From positions 434,001 through 498,000 of the forward strand of contig NZ_JAPIVS010000002.1 of NCBI RefSeq assembly GCF_026239695.1: DNA of 64,000 nucleotides, in the 5' to 3' direction. Made by a program: the position numbers and the translations under genes. This document shows positions 54,052 to 63,712 of the stretch, in pieces. Origin of the DNA: Pedobacter sp. MC2016-15. Lineage in GTDB: Bacteria; Bacteroidota; Bacteroidia; Sphingobacteriales; Sphingobacteriaceae. Position 1 is the stretch's first letter. The number at the start of each line of letters is the position of its first letter. The notes beneath the pieces were generated by a model. The model was given only the letters and a program-made list of their open reading frames with translations, was not told where the DNA came from and made no database searches.

Positions 54052-55590
54052 ATGGCCGGAGGAAAAGAATCAGCAAGGCAGAAGATGATCAATATCATGT
54101 ATTTGGTATTGTTGGCTATGCTTGCGCTAAACGTATCTGATACGATATTGAACGCATTCAAGAATATCAATGATAGTCTTGAATCTTCAAGAACCAATGT
54201 AAATACAAGCATTGACCAGCTCTTTACAGCTTTCCAGAATACAAAGCTGAAAGAAGAGCCGGCAAGGGCACAGCCTATTTGGGAAAAAGCAAATCAGGCG
54301 AAAAAATATGCGGATGACCTGAATGCATATGTGCAACAGATCAAGCAACAGTTCAGTACTGCTGGTGGCGGATTGAGCGATGAAACGGGCGACCTTGTTG
54401 AAAGGGGTAACCTCGATATTGCTCAGGGAATCATGATCAACCAGAAAGAAGGGGAAAAGCTGAAAGCGAAGATCAATGAAACAAGAGAGAAACTAATTGC
54501 TTTACTGGAGCCTCAGGACCGCAAAAGCGTTTCCTTCTCACTGGAAGCTAAAGATGCCGATAAAAATGTTAACGGTAAAAAGCTTTGGGAAGACATCAAC
54601 TTTGGTGAAGGAACTCCATTAACAGCTGCAAACACAGTGCTGACCAAGATCCAGGCGGATACAAAAAATGCTGAAGCCGAGATCGTAAAGAAATTATTCG
54701 GAAATATGGATAAATCTTTGGTTAATCTGGATCAGTTTGCTGCGGTAGCAGTAGCACCAAGTTCTTATATTATCCAGGGTCAGCCTTATGCTGCACAGGT
54801 ATTCCTAACTGCCAGTGACTCCAAATCAAGTCCGGAGATTACTGTTAATGGAAGCAAATTAACTACTAAAGACGGCAAGGGAACTTATACAGGTGGTACA
54901 AACTCTGTAGGTGTGTTCAAATGGGCAGGTGTGATCCGTGTGAAACAAACTGACGGTCAGGTAAAAGAATACAGAACGCCGGAACAAACATACCAGGTGG
55001 CTAAGCCATCGGCGACGGTGTCACCGGATAAGATGAACGTAATTTACGCAGGTATACCTAACCCATTCTCGGTATCTGCTGCAGGTTTTCCTTTGGAAAG
55101 CGTAAGAGCGAGTATGCCGGGAGGATCTATCACGGGTTCTAATGGTAAGTTCTCTGTGAAAGTTGGTGCAGACCAGGTGGGCAAAACATTGAATATCTCT
55201 GTATCGGCAAGCAACGCCGGTAAAACTCTTAACCTGGGTTCTCAGGCATTCAGGGTGAAAGCACTTCCAACGCCTAAAGCATTTATCAAGGGTAAGTCCG
55301 GCGGTAATGTAGACCTGGAATGGCTGTCGAGATCCAACGCTATCGAAACCCAGCTGGATGATTTCGTCTTTGATATTACCTACAAGGTGATCAGATTCAA
55401 TACGACATTTATCAACCCAAGATCGGATGCTGTTACGTTAGCAAACCCGGGTGGTTCTTTTGGCGGACAAGTTAAAGGTGCCCTCAACTCAATTAAACCA
55501 GGTGCAACGGTTATCTTTAAGGATATTGTTGTTGAAGGCCCTGATGGCAGACAAAAAAGCCTGGATGCAATAACATTTATAGCTAAATAA
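54052..55590 (+). CDS. gldM: Type IX secretion motor protein GldM
   Basis: The 512-residue protein has one N-terminal helix (about 13-35, MYLVLLAMLALNVSDTILNAF). A long periplasmic region of stacked domains follows: helical D1 (about 40-220), then Ig-like beta domains including YIIQGQPYAAQVFLTASD, VIYAGIPNPFSVSAAGF and the C-terminal FKDIVVEGPDGRQ. It forms with GldL the rotary motor that drives T9SS and gliding. Length matches family members. Starts 45 bases after gldL, ends 4 bases before gldN. Confidence 0.95.
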   Translation: MAGGKESARQKMINIMYLVLLAMLALNVSDTILNAFKNINDSLESSRTNVNTSIDQLFTAFQNTKLKEEPARAQPIWEKANQAKKYADDLNAYVQQIKQQFSTAGGGLSDETGDLVERGNLDIAQGIMINQKEGEKLKAKINETREKLIALLEPQDRKSVSFSLEAKDADKNVNGKKLWEDINFGEGTPLTAANTVLTKIQADTKNAEAEIVKKLFGNMDKSLVNLDQFAAVAVAPSSYIIQGQPYAAQVFLTASDSKSSPEITVNGSKLTTKDGKGTYTGGTNSVGVFKWAGVIRVKQTDGQVKEYRTPEQTYQVAKPSATVSPDKMNVIYAGIPNPFSVSAAGFPLESVRASMPGGSITGSNGKFSVKVGADQVGKTLNISVSASNAGKTLNLGSQAFRVKALPTPKAFIKGKSGGNVDLEWLSRSNAIETQLDDFVFDITYKVIRFNTTFINPRSDAVTLANPGGSFGGQVKGALNSIKPGATVIFKDIVVEGPDGRQKSLDAITFIAK

Positions 55591-55594
55591 ATAG

Positions 55595-56476
55595 ATGATG
55601 AAACAAGTTCTGTACACTGTTATCCTGCTGTTATTTGGAACAGCATCTTTTGCGCAGACACCGGCTACACCGGTTAGTGCCCCTGTTCTTAAAAAGACCA
55701 AGATCAAGACACCACCTAAAGACGGTTTTTATGCCAGAAAAGATGTGGATAGTAGTGTGATGGTCCCTTTTGCGGATGTTAGAGAAGAAGATGTGTTTTA
55801 CTCAAAACGTATCTGGCGCGAGATCGACCTGCGTGATACCATCAACTCAGTACTGAAATCAGAAACTTCAAAACTGATTGAAATCCTGATGGATGCTGTC
55901 GCCAATGAAGAACTGACAGTGTATTCTCCAAAAGATACCACTGCAGGAAAATTACTGGAAGATAATGACTCTTTCAAGATTGCCTTATCTGCACAGGAAG
56001 CACTGACAGGCGCAAGGGGAACTTCTGAAGGAGATCCTGATGCAAATGGTAAAGTTGGCGCCCCGGTGCTGAAAAGACTGAGACCAGATGAGTTCCTGAA
56101 ATACAGAATTAAGGAAGACTGGATTTTTGATGCCAAAAGATCTGTTTTTGAACCACGTATCATCGGTATTGCACCAATGAAAATGGTAGAAGGCAACTGG
56201 CAGCCGGTTTTCTGGATCTATTATGATGAAGCCAGACCATTGCTGAGCAAGTCTAAACTGGTAAATCCAGCCAATGATGCATCGGTACTTACTTATGACG
56301 ACTTCTTTGTCAGACGTTTGTTCTCCAGCAACATTGTGAAGGAAACGAATCCTGCTAACAAGACGATCATCGAGATTCTTAACCAGACTGATCCAAAGGA
56401 TCCGAGAAAGTTATATGAGTCTGACCGTATCAAGAAAAGCATGTCAGATTACGAACAGAGTCTCTGGGAGTACTAA
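55595..56476 (+). CDS. gldN: Type IX secretion protein GldN
   Basis: The protein has 293 residues (or 292 from the second ATG), with a signal peptide (about 1-21, ending SFAQ). GldN features are the ERIWREIDLRD-like KRIWREIDLRD, SKLIEILMDAV, LRPDEFLKYRIKEDWIFD and the end ESDRIKKSMSDYEQSLWEY. It forms the periplasmic ring with GldK. It is last in the operon and shares a 20-bp terminator with convergent uvrC. Confidence 0.94.
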   Translation: MMKQVLYTVILLLFGTASFAQTPATPVSAPVLKKTKIKTPPKDGFYARKDVDSSVMVPFADVREEDVFYSKRIWREIDLRDTINSVLKSETSKLIEILMDAVANEELTVYSPKDTTAGKLLEDNDSFKIALSAQEALTGARGTSEGDPDANGKVGAPVLKRLRPDEFLKYRIKEDWIFDAKRSVFEPRIIGIAPMKMVEGNWQPVFWIYYDEARPLLSKSKLVNPANDASVLTYDDFFVRRLFSSNIVKETNPANKTIIEILNQTDPKDPRKLYESDRIKKSMSDYEQSLWEY

Positions 56477-56487
56477 TCAAATGATAT

Positions 56488-56530
56488 TAAAATGAAAGCC
56501 CGCTGCCATTGGTAGCGGGCTTTCATTTTA
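56488..56530. terminator. 20-bp bidirectional terminator between gldN and uvrC
   Basis: Arms 56488-56507 and 56511-56530 (GAAAGCCCGC/GCGGGCTTTC core, one G-T pair), loop ATT, with A/T tracts on both sides. The right arm runs into the uvrC stop codon at 56528-56530, so the hairpin overlaps the coding end of uvrC. Confidence 0.9.
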
Positions 56531-58336
56531 TGATGCGTTTTTGGCTGCGAAAAAGGCCATCAGTGTTTTTACCTGCGCCTTGTTCAATACCTTTTCCAAT
56601 TCCTCTAAGCCGGATTCCCTGATCTTCTTTACGGATTTAAAATGACGCAGCAGCTTGTCGGCCGTGGTTTTCCCGATGCCCGGAATAGATTCAAGCTCTG
56701 TCTTCAAGGTGCCCTGATCCCTTTTTTTCCTGTGGAAAGTGATTCCAAAACGGTGTGCTTCATCGCGCAGCTGCTGGATGACTTTGAGGGTTTCCGACTT
56801 CTTGTCCAGGTGTAATGGATAGCTGTCGCCCGGGTAGTATAATTCTTCGAGACGTTTCGCAATACCAATAACAGTTACCCGCTTGTCAATACCCAGTTTC
56901 TTCAGGCTGCTCACCGCAGAAGATAACTGCCCCTTACCGCCGTCAATGATGATCAGCTGAGGCAAACTATCTCCTTCGTCCATCATGCGCTTATATCGCC
57001 TGTATACAGCTTCTTCCATGGTCGCAAAGTCATTAGGACCTTCAACGGTTTTCACGTTGAAATGCCTGTAGTCTTTTTTCGAGGGTTTGGCATCCTTAAA
57101 TACCACGATGGCAGAAACAGGGTAGGCACCCTGGAAGTTGGAGTTATCAAAACATTCGATATGTACCGGCAGCTGTGTGAGCATGAGGTCCTTCTGCATC
57201 TGCGTCAGGATGCGCTCAGAACGCAGGTCGGGATTCAGTTTCTCGTACTGGTTCAGCTTTTCACGTCTGAAAAATAAAACGTTTTTATGGGAAAGATCAA
57301 GCAGGTTCTTCTTCTCTCCGAGTTTGGGAACCGTAAATTTCAGGTCCTCGTCTGACAGTGTAATCTGAAAAGGCACAATCACCTCCCTGGATGTACTGCT
57401 GAATTTTGTTCTGAATTCTGTAATGGCAATCGTGAGCAGTTCCTCATCAGATTCATCAAGACGTTTCTTGATCTCTATGGTCTGCGTCTGAATGATGCTG
57501 CCATTCATAATCTTCAGGTAGTTTACAAAGGCATATCTCTCATCAGATGCAATATTGACTACATCCACGTTAGTGATAGAGCTGTTCACCACGGTAGATT
57601 TGCTCTGGTATTTCTCCAGCACCAGCAGCTTTTTCTGGTACTGATGGGCGTATTCAAAGTTGAGGTCTGCCACAGCATTTTTGATGATCTGCTTCACATC
57701 CCTGATGACATTCCCGATCTTTCCATTGAGGATATCCTTGATCTCTTCGATGTTCTGATCATAGTCAATGCGCGACTGGTAAGCCTGGCAGGGGCCTTTA
57801 CAATTCCCGATCTGGTATTCCAGGCACACTTTAAACTTGCCGCTGTCGATGTTCTCTTCCGTTAGCGGAAGGTTGCAGGTACGGAGCGGATAAGTTTCTT
57901 TGATCAGGTCCAGAATCGTATGCATCATGCCTACAGAAGCATAGGGGCCAAAGTAGGTGGATCCGTCCTTGATCTTATTCCTTGTCCAGTAGATGCGCGG
58001 GAAGGCTTCCTTTTTGATAATAATCCAGGGATAGGTTTTATCATCCTTCAGCATGATATTATACCTTGGCTGATGTTTTTTGATCAGGCTGTTTTCCAGT
58101 AGCCAGGCATCGATTTCACTGTCAACAATGGTAAAAGTGATCTTACGGATTTTTGACACCAGCACCCTGGTTTTCCCATTCATCTGAGTGTCCTGATTGA
58201 AATACGAACCAACGCGGTTGCGCAGATCTTTGGCCTTACCGATATAAATCAGCGTGTCCTCCTGATCCCAGTACTGGTATACGCCAGGATTATGCGGAAT
58301 ATCCGCTAATGCTTTTCTGTAATCAAAACTGCTCAT
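56528..58336 (-). CDS. uvrC: UvrABC excinuclease subunit C
   Basis: The 602-residue protein makes both incisions in nucleotide excision repair. The GIY-YIG nuclease is N-terminal (GVYQYWDQ then LIYIGKAKDLRNRVGSYF, about 17-50). A Cys-rich segment follows (CLEYQIGNCKGPC), then a UVR region and the RNase-H-like endonuclease (IECFDNSN, IIIDGGKGQL). Helix-hairpin-helix motifs at the end include ESIPGIGKTTADKLLRHFKS. The start ATG directly follows the pbp1A stop without a spacer. Confidence 0.96.
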   Translation of the reverse strand: MSSFDYRKALADIPHNPGVYQYWDQEDTLIYIGKAKDLRNRVGSYFNQDTQMNGKTRVLVSKIRKITFTIVDSEIDAWLLENSLIKKHQPRYNIMLKDDKTYPWIIIKKEAFPRIYWTRNKIKDGSTYFGPYASVGMMHTILDLIKETYPLRTCNLPLTEENIDSGKFKVCLEYQIGNCKGPCQAYQSRIDYDQNIEEIKDILNGKIGNVIRDVKQIIKNAVADLNFEYAHQYQKKLLVLEKYQSKSTVVNSSITNVDVVNIASDERYAFVNYLKIMNGSIIQTQTIEIKKRLDESDEELLTIAITEFRTKFSSTSREVIVPFQITLSDEDLKFTVPKLGEKKNLLDLSHKNVLFFRREKLNQYEKLNPDLRSERILTQMQKDLMLTQLPVHIECFDNSNFQGAYPVSAIVVFKDAKPSKKDYRHFNVKTVEGPNDFATMEEAVYRRYKRMMDEGDSLPQLIIIDGGKGQLSSAVSSLKKLGIDKRVTVIGIAKRLEELYYPGDSYPLHLDKKSETLKVIQQLRDEAHRFGITFHRKKRDQGTLKTELESIPGIGKTTADKLLRHFKSVKKIRESGLEELEKVLNKAQVKTLMAFFAAKNAS

Positions 58337-60562
58337 TTAAAACCCTAACTTCTGGTCAAGTGCTGTGGTATCTGTTTGCTGCTGCTGATACTGATTGCAA
58401 TCATAAGTGATAGAAACCCCGTTTTTAGGCATTTCAAAATCACCTTTGCTTACTTTCAACTTTGAGTTTGCATAGACCTTTTTGAAGAAACCTCCAAAAA
58501 TTGGCATTGCAGTCTTCGCACCTTCACCCTGGTAAGTATTGATAAAGTGAAATGCACGGTCTTCGCAACCTGTCCATACACCCGCAACCAGGTCTGGCGT
58601 GATACCAACAAACCATCCGTCGGAGTTGTTTTGTGTGGTACCCGTTTTTCCTCCGATAGGAGTAGTGATGCCATATTTACTGATCAGCGGATAGCCGAAG
58701 CCTGTTTTTACCACTCCGATCAGCATACGTGTCATCACATAGGCCACTTCCTCATTCATTGCCGGGTGTTTCTGAGGAGTTTGTGAGAACAATACCACCC
58801 CGTTTTTATCTTCAATTCTCAGGATGTAGGTAGGCTGTGTCCATACCCCTTTGTTGGCAAATACACTGTAGGCACCTACCATATCAAAAACAGACGCATC
58901 AAAAGTACCCAGTGCAATAGATGGGTAGGCAGGTACATTTGAGGTAATCCCCATTTTTTTTGCCAGCGTAGCTACCGCAGTTGGTCCTACCTGTTTCATC
59001 AGGTAAGCGGCGATAAAGTTTTGCGAATAGGCCAGCGCCTTTTGTAAAGTCAGGTATCCCGGCAGCGTACCTCCCGATTTAGGCGTCCACGGCGCACTTC
59101 CCGGTACCTCGATGGTCACCGGTTCGTTGAGCACCTGATAGCAGGGCGAGTATCCGTTTTCAATCGCTACAGAATAGGTGAAAGGCTTTGCCGTTGAACC
59201 TACCTGCCTTGTTCCCATTTTCACCTGGTCATATTTAAAATGCTCATAGTTGATACCACCCACCCAGGCTTTAACATAACCTGTTTTCGGGTCCATCGCC
59301 ATCATGGCATTTCTCAGTAATAACTTATAATATTTTACCGAATCTATCGGTTTCATCAGCGTATCAATATCACCCTTCCAGGTAAAGATGCTCATCTCGG
59401 TTGGCGTATTGAAGTCGGTTTTGATCTCCTCGTCAGACTTCCCTTCCAGCTGTAAAGCTTTATAGCGGTCAGATCTTTTGATCCCCTGATCAATCTGCAG
59501 CTGTTTGTCCTTGAATGGGTCTTTGCCCTTCCAGCTTTTCAGGAATTGTGCCTGTAACAGTTTCATGGCATCTTTCTGAGCATCTTCAGCATACACCTGC
59601 ATGTCATAGTTGATGGTCGTAATCACGCGGAGTCCGTCCCTGTCCAGATCGTAAGGCGTTCCGTCTGCCTTCATGATCGAACGCTCCAGGAAGATCCTTT
59701 TGATATCATTTTTCAGGACAGCCCTGAAGTATGGTGCTATACCGTCATTTACCGTTGCTGCGCTGAAGTGCAGAGCCAGAGGTTTTTCCCTTTCCTCATC
59801 AAATTGCTGCTGCGTAAGCATATCCTCCTTCACCATATTCGCCATTACCGTATTACGGCGGGCCAGAGAGCGCTCCGGATTACGGGTAGGAGAGTAACGG
59901 GTGATTCCTTTTTGCAGGCCTACCAGCGTGGCAGCCTGCGGCACTGTCAGCTGATCAGGGGTAGTGTTAAAGTAAACCCTTGCCGCCGATTTAATTCCAT
60001 AAGCCTGGTTACCAAAGTCTACCGTGTTCAGGTACATCGTGATAATCTCTTCCTTCGTGTAGTTACGTTCCAGTTTTACCGCGACAATCCATTCCTGGAA
60101 CTTCTGCATCAGCCTTTTGAAGAAATTGCGCTGACGTCCTTCTTCGGAGAACAGGTTTAGTGCCAGCTGCTGTGTGATGGTACTTGCACCCTGCTTTTTA
60201 CCGATAAGGTTATAGAATATGATTGTGAATGTACGTTTAAAGTCGATCCCCGAGTGTTCTTTGAAACGTGTATCCTCAGTAGATATCAGCGCATTGATCA
60301 CATTAGGGGAGATCTGAGCATAAGTTACGTTAGAGCGGTTCTGTACAAAGTAAGTACCCAGAACCCTTTTATCCTCTGTCAGGATTTCAGATGCCTGGTT
60401 GCTTTTTGGGTGTTCAATATCCCTGAACGAAGGCAGAGCGCCGAATAATCCGAATCCAATTGCAACGATGAATAACGAAAATATAACAAGTGCTCCGATT
60501 AAAAGCTTCCAGAGGGTGAGGTTATATGATTTTATCTCTGCAGCTGAAATATTCTTGGTCAT
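58337..60562 (-). CDS. Class A penicillin-binding protein (PBP1A-type transglycosylase/transpeptidase)
   Basis: The 741-residue protein has an N-terminal helix (about 17-40). The GT51 glycosyltransferase shows ISTEDTRFKEHSGID (catalytic Glu), STITQQLALNLF and NPERSLARRNTVM. The transpeptidase carries GSTAKPFTY (Ser-x-x-Lys), SQNFIAAYL (SxN) and GGKTGTTQN (KTG). It polymerises and crosslinks peptidoglycan. The start overlaps the porW stop by 4 bases (ATGA), and the stop abuts uvrC, so it is the middle gene of a tight three-gene run. Confidence 0.94.
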   Translation of the reverse strand: MTKNISAAEIKSYNLTLWKLLIGALVIFSLFIVAIGFGLFGALPSFRDIEHPKSNQASEILTEDKRVLGTYFVQNRSNVTYAQISPNVINALISTEDTRFKEHSGIDFKRTFTIIFYNLIGKKQGASTITQQLALNLFSEEGRQRNFFKRLMQKFQEWIVAVKLERNYTKEEIITMYLNTVDFGNQAYGIKSAARVYFNTTPDQLTVPQAATLVGLQKGITRYSPTRNPERSLARRNTVMANMVKEDMLTQQQFDEEREKPLALHFSAATVNDGIAPYFRAVLKNDIKRIFLERSIMKADGTPYDLDRDGLRVITTINYDMQVYAEDAQKDAMKLLQAQFLKSWKGKDPFKDKQLQIDQGIKRSDRYKALQLEGKSDEEIKTDFNTPTEMSIFTWKGDIDTLMKPIDSVKYYKLLLRNAMMAMDPKTGYVKAWVGGINYEHFKYDQVKMGTRQVGSTAKPFTYSVAIENGYSPCYQVLNEPVTIEVPGSAPWTPKSGGTLPGYLTLQKALAYSQNFIAAYLMKQVGPTAVATLAKKMGITSNVPAYPSIALGTFDASVFDMVGAYSVFANKGVWTQPTYILRIEDKNGVVLFSQTPQKHPAMNEEVAYVMTRMLIGVVKTGFGYPLISKYGITTPIGGKTGTTQNNSDGWFVGITPDLVAGVWTGCEDRAFHFINTYQGEGAKTAMPIFGGFFKKVYANSKLKVSKGDFEMPKNGVSITYDCNQYQQQQTDTTALDQKLGF

Positions 60563-63360
60563 TTTTGATAGGTGTTATTGTAGAAATCTAAGTATTTAGT
60601 TACAAGATCTTTACTCTGGAGTTTATCGAAGTTTTCCTTACTAATAATAAAGCTGGAATATATTCCGGCCGGGACTTTCATAATCTGCTTCAATTGTGGA
60701 GTTATTCCATCAGCGTAACTTTTTGCTTCTGCAAAACTACTAAAGTTCCCAACATATATCAGTTGGTCATTGTCAAATTCTGTTAATTGGTGCCTTAGTC
60801 CGGAGCCCGGGTAGTTACCCCTGTTGAACTGGCCGATACCGAAACGTGAAGAACTGAGCCTTAAACTGGCATCCTCCACGTCGATCACGTAATAATAAAC
60901 CGCAGATTCCGCAGTACTGAAAATCTGGCTTGCCGGCACGGGTGCGACCGGAACCGGAACCGCGGCTTTTGGTTCTTCCTTTATGATCACCTCTGCAGTT
61001 TTAACCTCCGGTTTTGGAGCTTCGGTTGCAGGTACGGGTTTTTGCGGCACTGGCTGCGAGGGCAGGGGTTCGGAAACAAAGAACTGTGGCTCATTCGTGT
61101 CAAAATCCGGAAGTGCCACCTTCCTATTGTTAAATTCCTCCCGATGTGCAGCGATGTAGGCCAGATGACTTTGCACCAGGGGCACGATCACCTTATCCAT
61201 AGGATAGGCCGTTGTAATTTCCGTAAAGGCATCCACCAGGCTGTCCACCGGCTGTGTCCTGCCGATAGCGATGGCCTTCAGGTAACTCAGCTGTGGATTG
61301 ACCATACTATTCGGATATTGCGCAATAGAACTGTTGGCAGCAGTAATGACCTGTGGAAACGCTTTCCGTTCGTATTGCCCAAATACCTCATTGTATAAGC
61401 TCAGCACCCTGGCTTCCATTTCCGATTGTTTCACAGAATACTGCGGATCGAGAATAGTTTTTGCGTAAACGCTTGTTGGGAATTGCTCAAGGACCAGTTT
61501 TTTGTATTTGTCTGAACTCCCCGTATTACTTTCTTTATAGCCCAGATATAAACTGTAATAGATTGATGCCAGTCGATTGTTCTCCGGAAAGCGGGTCAGG
61601 ATCAGCTGGTATATTCTCAGCGCCTCTGCCTGGTCTTCCAGTTCCTGCTGATAAAAGTTAGCCATTTCATAATAGGCATCAATGATCTGCTGGTTGGATA
61701 CGGCCAGTTGTGCTGCGGTCAGCGGGAGAGCAGAAAGGTATCTGTTAACAGAAGTGTCAGCACCATTGCCTCCGGCTTCTGCGTTTACAGGGAGTTTGCC
61801 GCCATTTTCCACCTTCACAATACTTTCTGTAGTGGCCTGTGCAGAAGACTTCAGACTCTGGCGCCAGTCGTCCTCCAGTTTCCTGTTTCCCCATCTCGTC
61901 GTGAAATCGGCACTGCCTCTGCTCATAGCAGCACTGTTGCTGAAATAAAAGGAAGAGTTTCCGCTAAAAGCAGAGCTGCCAGGCCTCGTCGGCGCCTGGT
62001 TGGCAGCAGCAAAAGGATCTTCTTTGAAGCTTCCGTTGTCGGTTGCTGCCGGTTTTGCCCGATCTGTAATCTGTTTGATCCTTGTCAGGCGTTCTGCTTC
62101 AGGTAATTTAGCCAGCAACTGCAAAGTATCCTGAAAAGCAATAGCTTCATAGCGTTTGCTGATATATTCCAGATTCTCACTTTTTTTCAGGATCTGCTCA
62201 TAACCGGGATAGCTTTTAGGCAGGGTCGTAACCGTACTGTCGTAATAGTCCTTAGCCTTGAGAAAGTTTCTGAACTCCTTAAAATTCAAATCAGCGAGCC
62301 TCAGATAGGAAATTCCCTTCTGAAAATTATTCCTGTTGCTGTTGCGGATAGATAACTTATAATATTTCTCGGCACCTGTAAAATCGCTGTCATCTGCATA
62401 ACTCTCTGCGATATGGTAATAGATCTGATCAATATATTCCAGATTCTTATCATCCCGCAACAATGCCGTCAACTGCTTCTTCCTGTTCAGGCGTTCTCCG
62501 TTCAGCATGCCTGTGAGCCTGATCCTGTTCAGGTTTGCATTGAAATACAATTCAAAAGCCGCATTGCTTTTCTGTACATGCAGGTAATGAGCCAGTGCTT
62601 CCTGATAATCCTTCTGCCGTTCATACAGCTGGGCAAGGATATAGGTCCAGCGGATGCGGTTACGTTTTAGCGGACTCAGCTTCACAGCGTTGGTCAGTAA
62701 TAAAATGGCGTCATTGTAGCGGCCCTGGTAAATATACATCTGAGCAATTGTTGCCAGCGGTTCAGATTTATGATTTTTGATATCCGGGAGGTCCCTGTAA
62801 ACCGTGTCCAGGATCAGCGCAGCATCCTTCAGATTGTCCAGCTGCATGAGGCTCCGGGCTTTCCAGTTGAGGGCACTTTGCCTGATATCAGGATTCTCTA
62901 TATAAGTTTTGGCCGTATAATCGAAGTATTCTTCAGCTACAAAATAATTGGTTTTGTAATACTGTGCCCTTCCCATCAGGATATAAGCTTCATCAATATA
63001 GTTACTGAAGGCTTTATCCTCCACGATTGTCTGCGCCTTGGTGATGATCTTGTCCAGGTCCCTCTCGTTCACAGGAACATTGGCTACAGTACTGTAGCTG
63101 AATTTTTCCGGAACAGTATAAACCGGGAGGATCTCATTGTAATTGTCTTTATAAGTTTCGTACAGCTGTTCTTCGTAGTTGTCGAGGATCAGATTGGAGT
63201 TGTAGATATAGTTATATCTGGCAGTGAGGTTTTGCATTCCCCTGCTCATTGCTGTATCTTTAGGAGTGCCACAGGCTGCCAGCAGACACAGTCCTGTAAG
63301 CGCAAAAATTAATCTGATGTTGCTGTAAGCTGTATTCTTCAAGAGACAGAATTGGTTCAT
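60559..63360 (-). CDS. porW: Type IX secretion lipoprotein PorW/SprE
   Basis: The 933-residue protein starts at ATG 63360 with lipobox CLLAAC (C30). The N-terminus of the mature part (QNLTARYNYIYNSNLILDNYEE) and the TPR-rich body to about residue 720 are typical of PorW/SprE, which links the T9SS motor to the outer membrane translocon in studied species. Then comes a Pro/Ala/Lys/Glu-rich linker (about 770-820). A C-terminal SPOR-like domain closes it (YYYVIDVEDASLRLS to NFDKLQSKDLVTKYL). First of the porW-PBP1A-uvrC run. Confidence 0.9.
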   Translation of the reverse strand: MNQFCLLKNTAYSNIRLIFALTGLCLLAACGTPKDTAMSRGMQNLTARYNYIYNSNLILDNYEEQLYETYKDNYNEILPVYTVPEKFSYSTVANVPVNERDLDKIITKAQTIVEDKAFSNYIDEAYILMGRAQYYKTNYFVAEEYFDYTAKTYIENPDIRQSALNWKARSLMQLDNLKDAALILDTVYRDLPDIKNHKSEPLATIAQMYIYQGRYNDAILLLTNAVKLSPLKRNRIRWTYILAQLYERQKDYQEALAHYLHVQKSNAAFELYFNANLNRIRLTGMLNGERLNRKKQLTALLRDDKNLEYIDQIYYHIAESYADDSDFTGAEKYYKLSIRNSNRNNFQKGISYLRLADLNFKEFRNFLKAKDYYDSTVTTLPKSYPGYEQILKKSENLEYISKRYEAIAFQDTLQLLAKLPEAERLTRIKQITDRAKPAATDNGSFKEDPFAAANQAPTRPGSSAFSGNSSFYFSNSAAMSRGSADFTTRWGNRKLEDDWRQSLKSSAQATTESIVKVENGGKLPVNAEAGGNGADTSVNRYLSALPLTAAQLAVSNQQIIDAYYEMANFYQQELEDQAEALRIYQLILTRFPENNRLASIYYSLYLGYKESNTGSSDKYKKLVLEQFPTSVYAKTILDPQYSVKQSEMEARVLSLYNEVFGQYERKAFPQVITAANSSIAQYPNSMVNPQLSYLKAIAIGRTQPVDSLVDAFTEITTAYPMDKVIVPLVQSHLAYIAAHREEFNNRKVALPDFDTNEPQFFVSEPLPSQPVPQKPVPATEAPKPEVKTAEVIIKEEPKAAVPVPVAPVPASQIFSTAESAVYYYVIDVEDASLRLSSSRFGIGQFNRGNYPGSGLRHQLTEFDNDQLIYVGNFSSFAEAKSYADGITPQLKQIMKVPAGIYSSFIISKENFDKLQSKDLVTKYLDFYNNTYQK

Positions 63361-63362
63361 TA

Positions 63363-63389
63363 CAAATGTAGCAGAATATGACAAAAGTA
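63363..63389 (-). promoter_or_regulatory. Two -7 boxes before porW (TACATTTG and TACTTTTG)
   Basis: On the minus strand TACTTTTG (63389-63382) and TACATTTG (63370-63363) both fit TAnnTTTG. The nearer box is only 2 bases from the ATG at 63360, so if used the message would lack a leader. The farther one would give a leader of roughly 15 bases. Confidence 0.35.
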
Positions 63390-63430
63390 TTTTATTCAAA
63401 CTATTATTCTAAGTAAATTAATTTAAATTT

Positions 63431-63438
63431 TAAGTTTG
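63431..63438 (+). promoter_or_regulatory. -7 box (TAAGTTTG) before atpZ
   Basis: TAAGTTTG fits TAnnTTTG and lies 8 bases before the ATG at 63447, so any leader would be only a few bases long. No TTG at -33 distance. Confidence 0.4.
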
Positions 63439-63446
63439 CATAACCT

Positions 63447-63665
63447 ATGAATAATAACCGGAGAGGAAAAAACACAACAAACTTTGTTAAATATACCGGT
63501 ATGGGCTTCCAGATGCTGGCTGTAATTGGTCTGTTTGCCTTTGCGGGATATAAAATAGATACGTACCGGAATAGTGATAAGTTCATCTTCATGGCAATTT
63601 TAGGATTGATAGGTGTAATTATTTCACTTTACCAGGTTGTGCGACAACTGAATAGTAAAGATTAA
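63447..63665 (+). CDS. AtpZ-type F0F1 ATP synthase-associated membrane protein
   Basis: The 72-residue protein has two helices (about 14-34 and 46-66) in the AtpZ/putative F0F1-ATPase subunit pattern, GMGFQMLAVIGLFAFAGYKID and FIFMAILGLIGVIISLYQVVRQL. AtpZ proteins often open ATP synthase operons and help magnesium entry or assembly (family knowledge). The next open frame is the AtpI-like gene, so the ATP synthase operon probably continues beyond the window. Confidence 0.85.
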   Translation: MNNNRRGKNTTNFVKYTGMGFQMLAVIGLFAFAGYKIDTYRNSDKFIFMAILGLIGVIISLYQVVRQLNSKD

Positions 63666-63690
63666 CAAATGGATTCATCCGCTATTTTTA

Positions 63691-63698
63691 TACTTTTG
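63691..63698 (+). promoter_or_regulatory. -7 box (TACTTTTG) before the AtpI-like gene
   Basis: TACTTTTG fits TAnnTTTG, 14 bases before the TTG at 63713; predicted transcript start is close to 63705. Confidence 0.35.
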
Positions 63699-63712
63699 TA
63701 AAAAAAAGAGAT

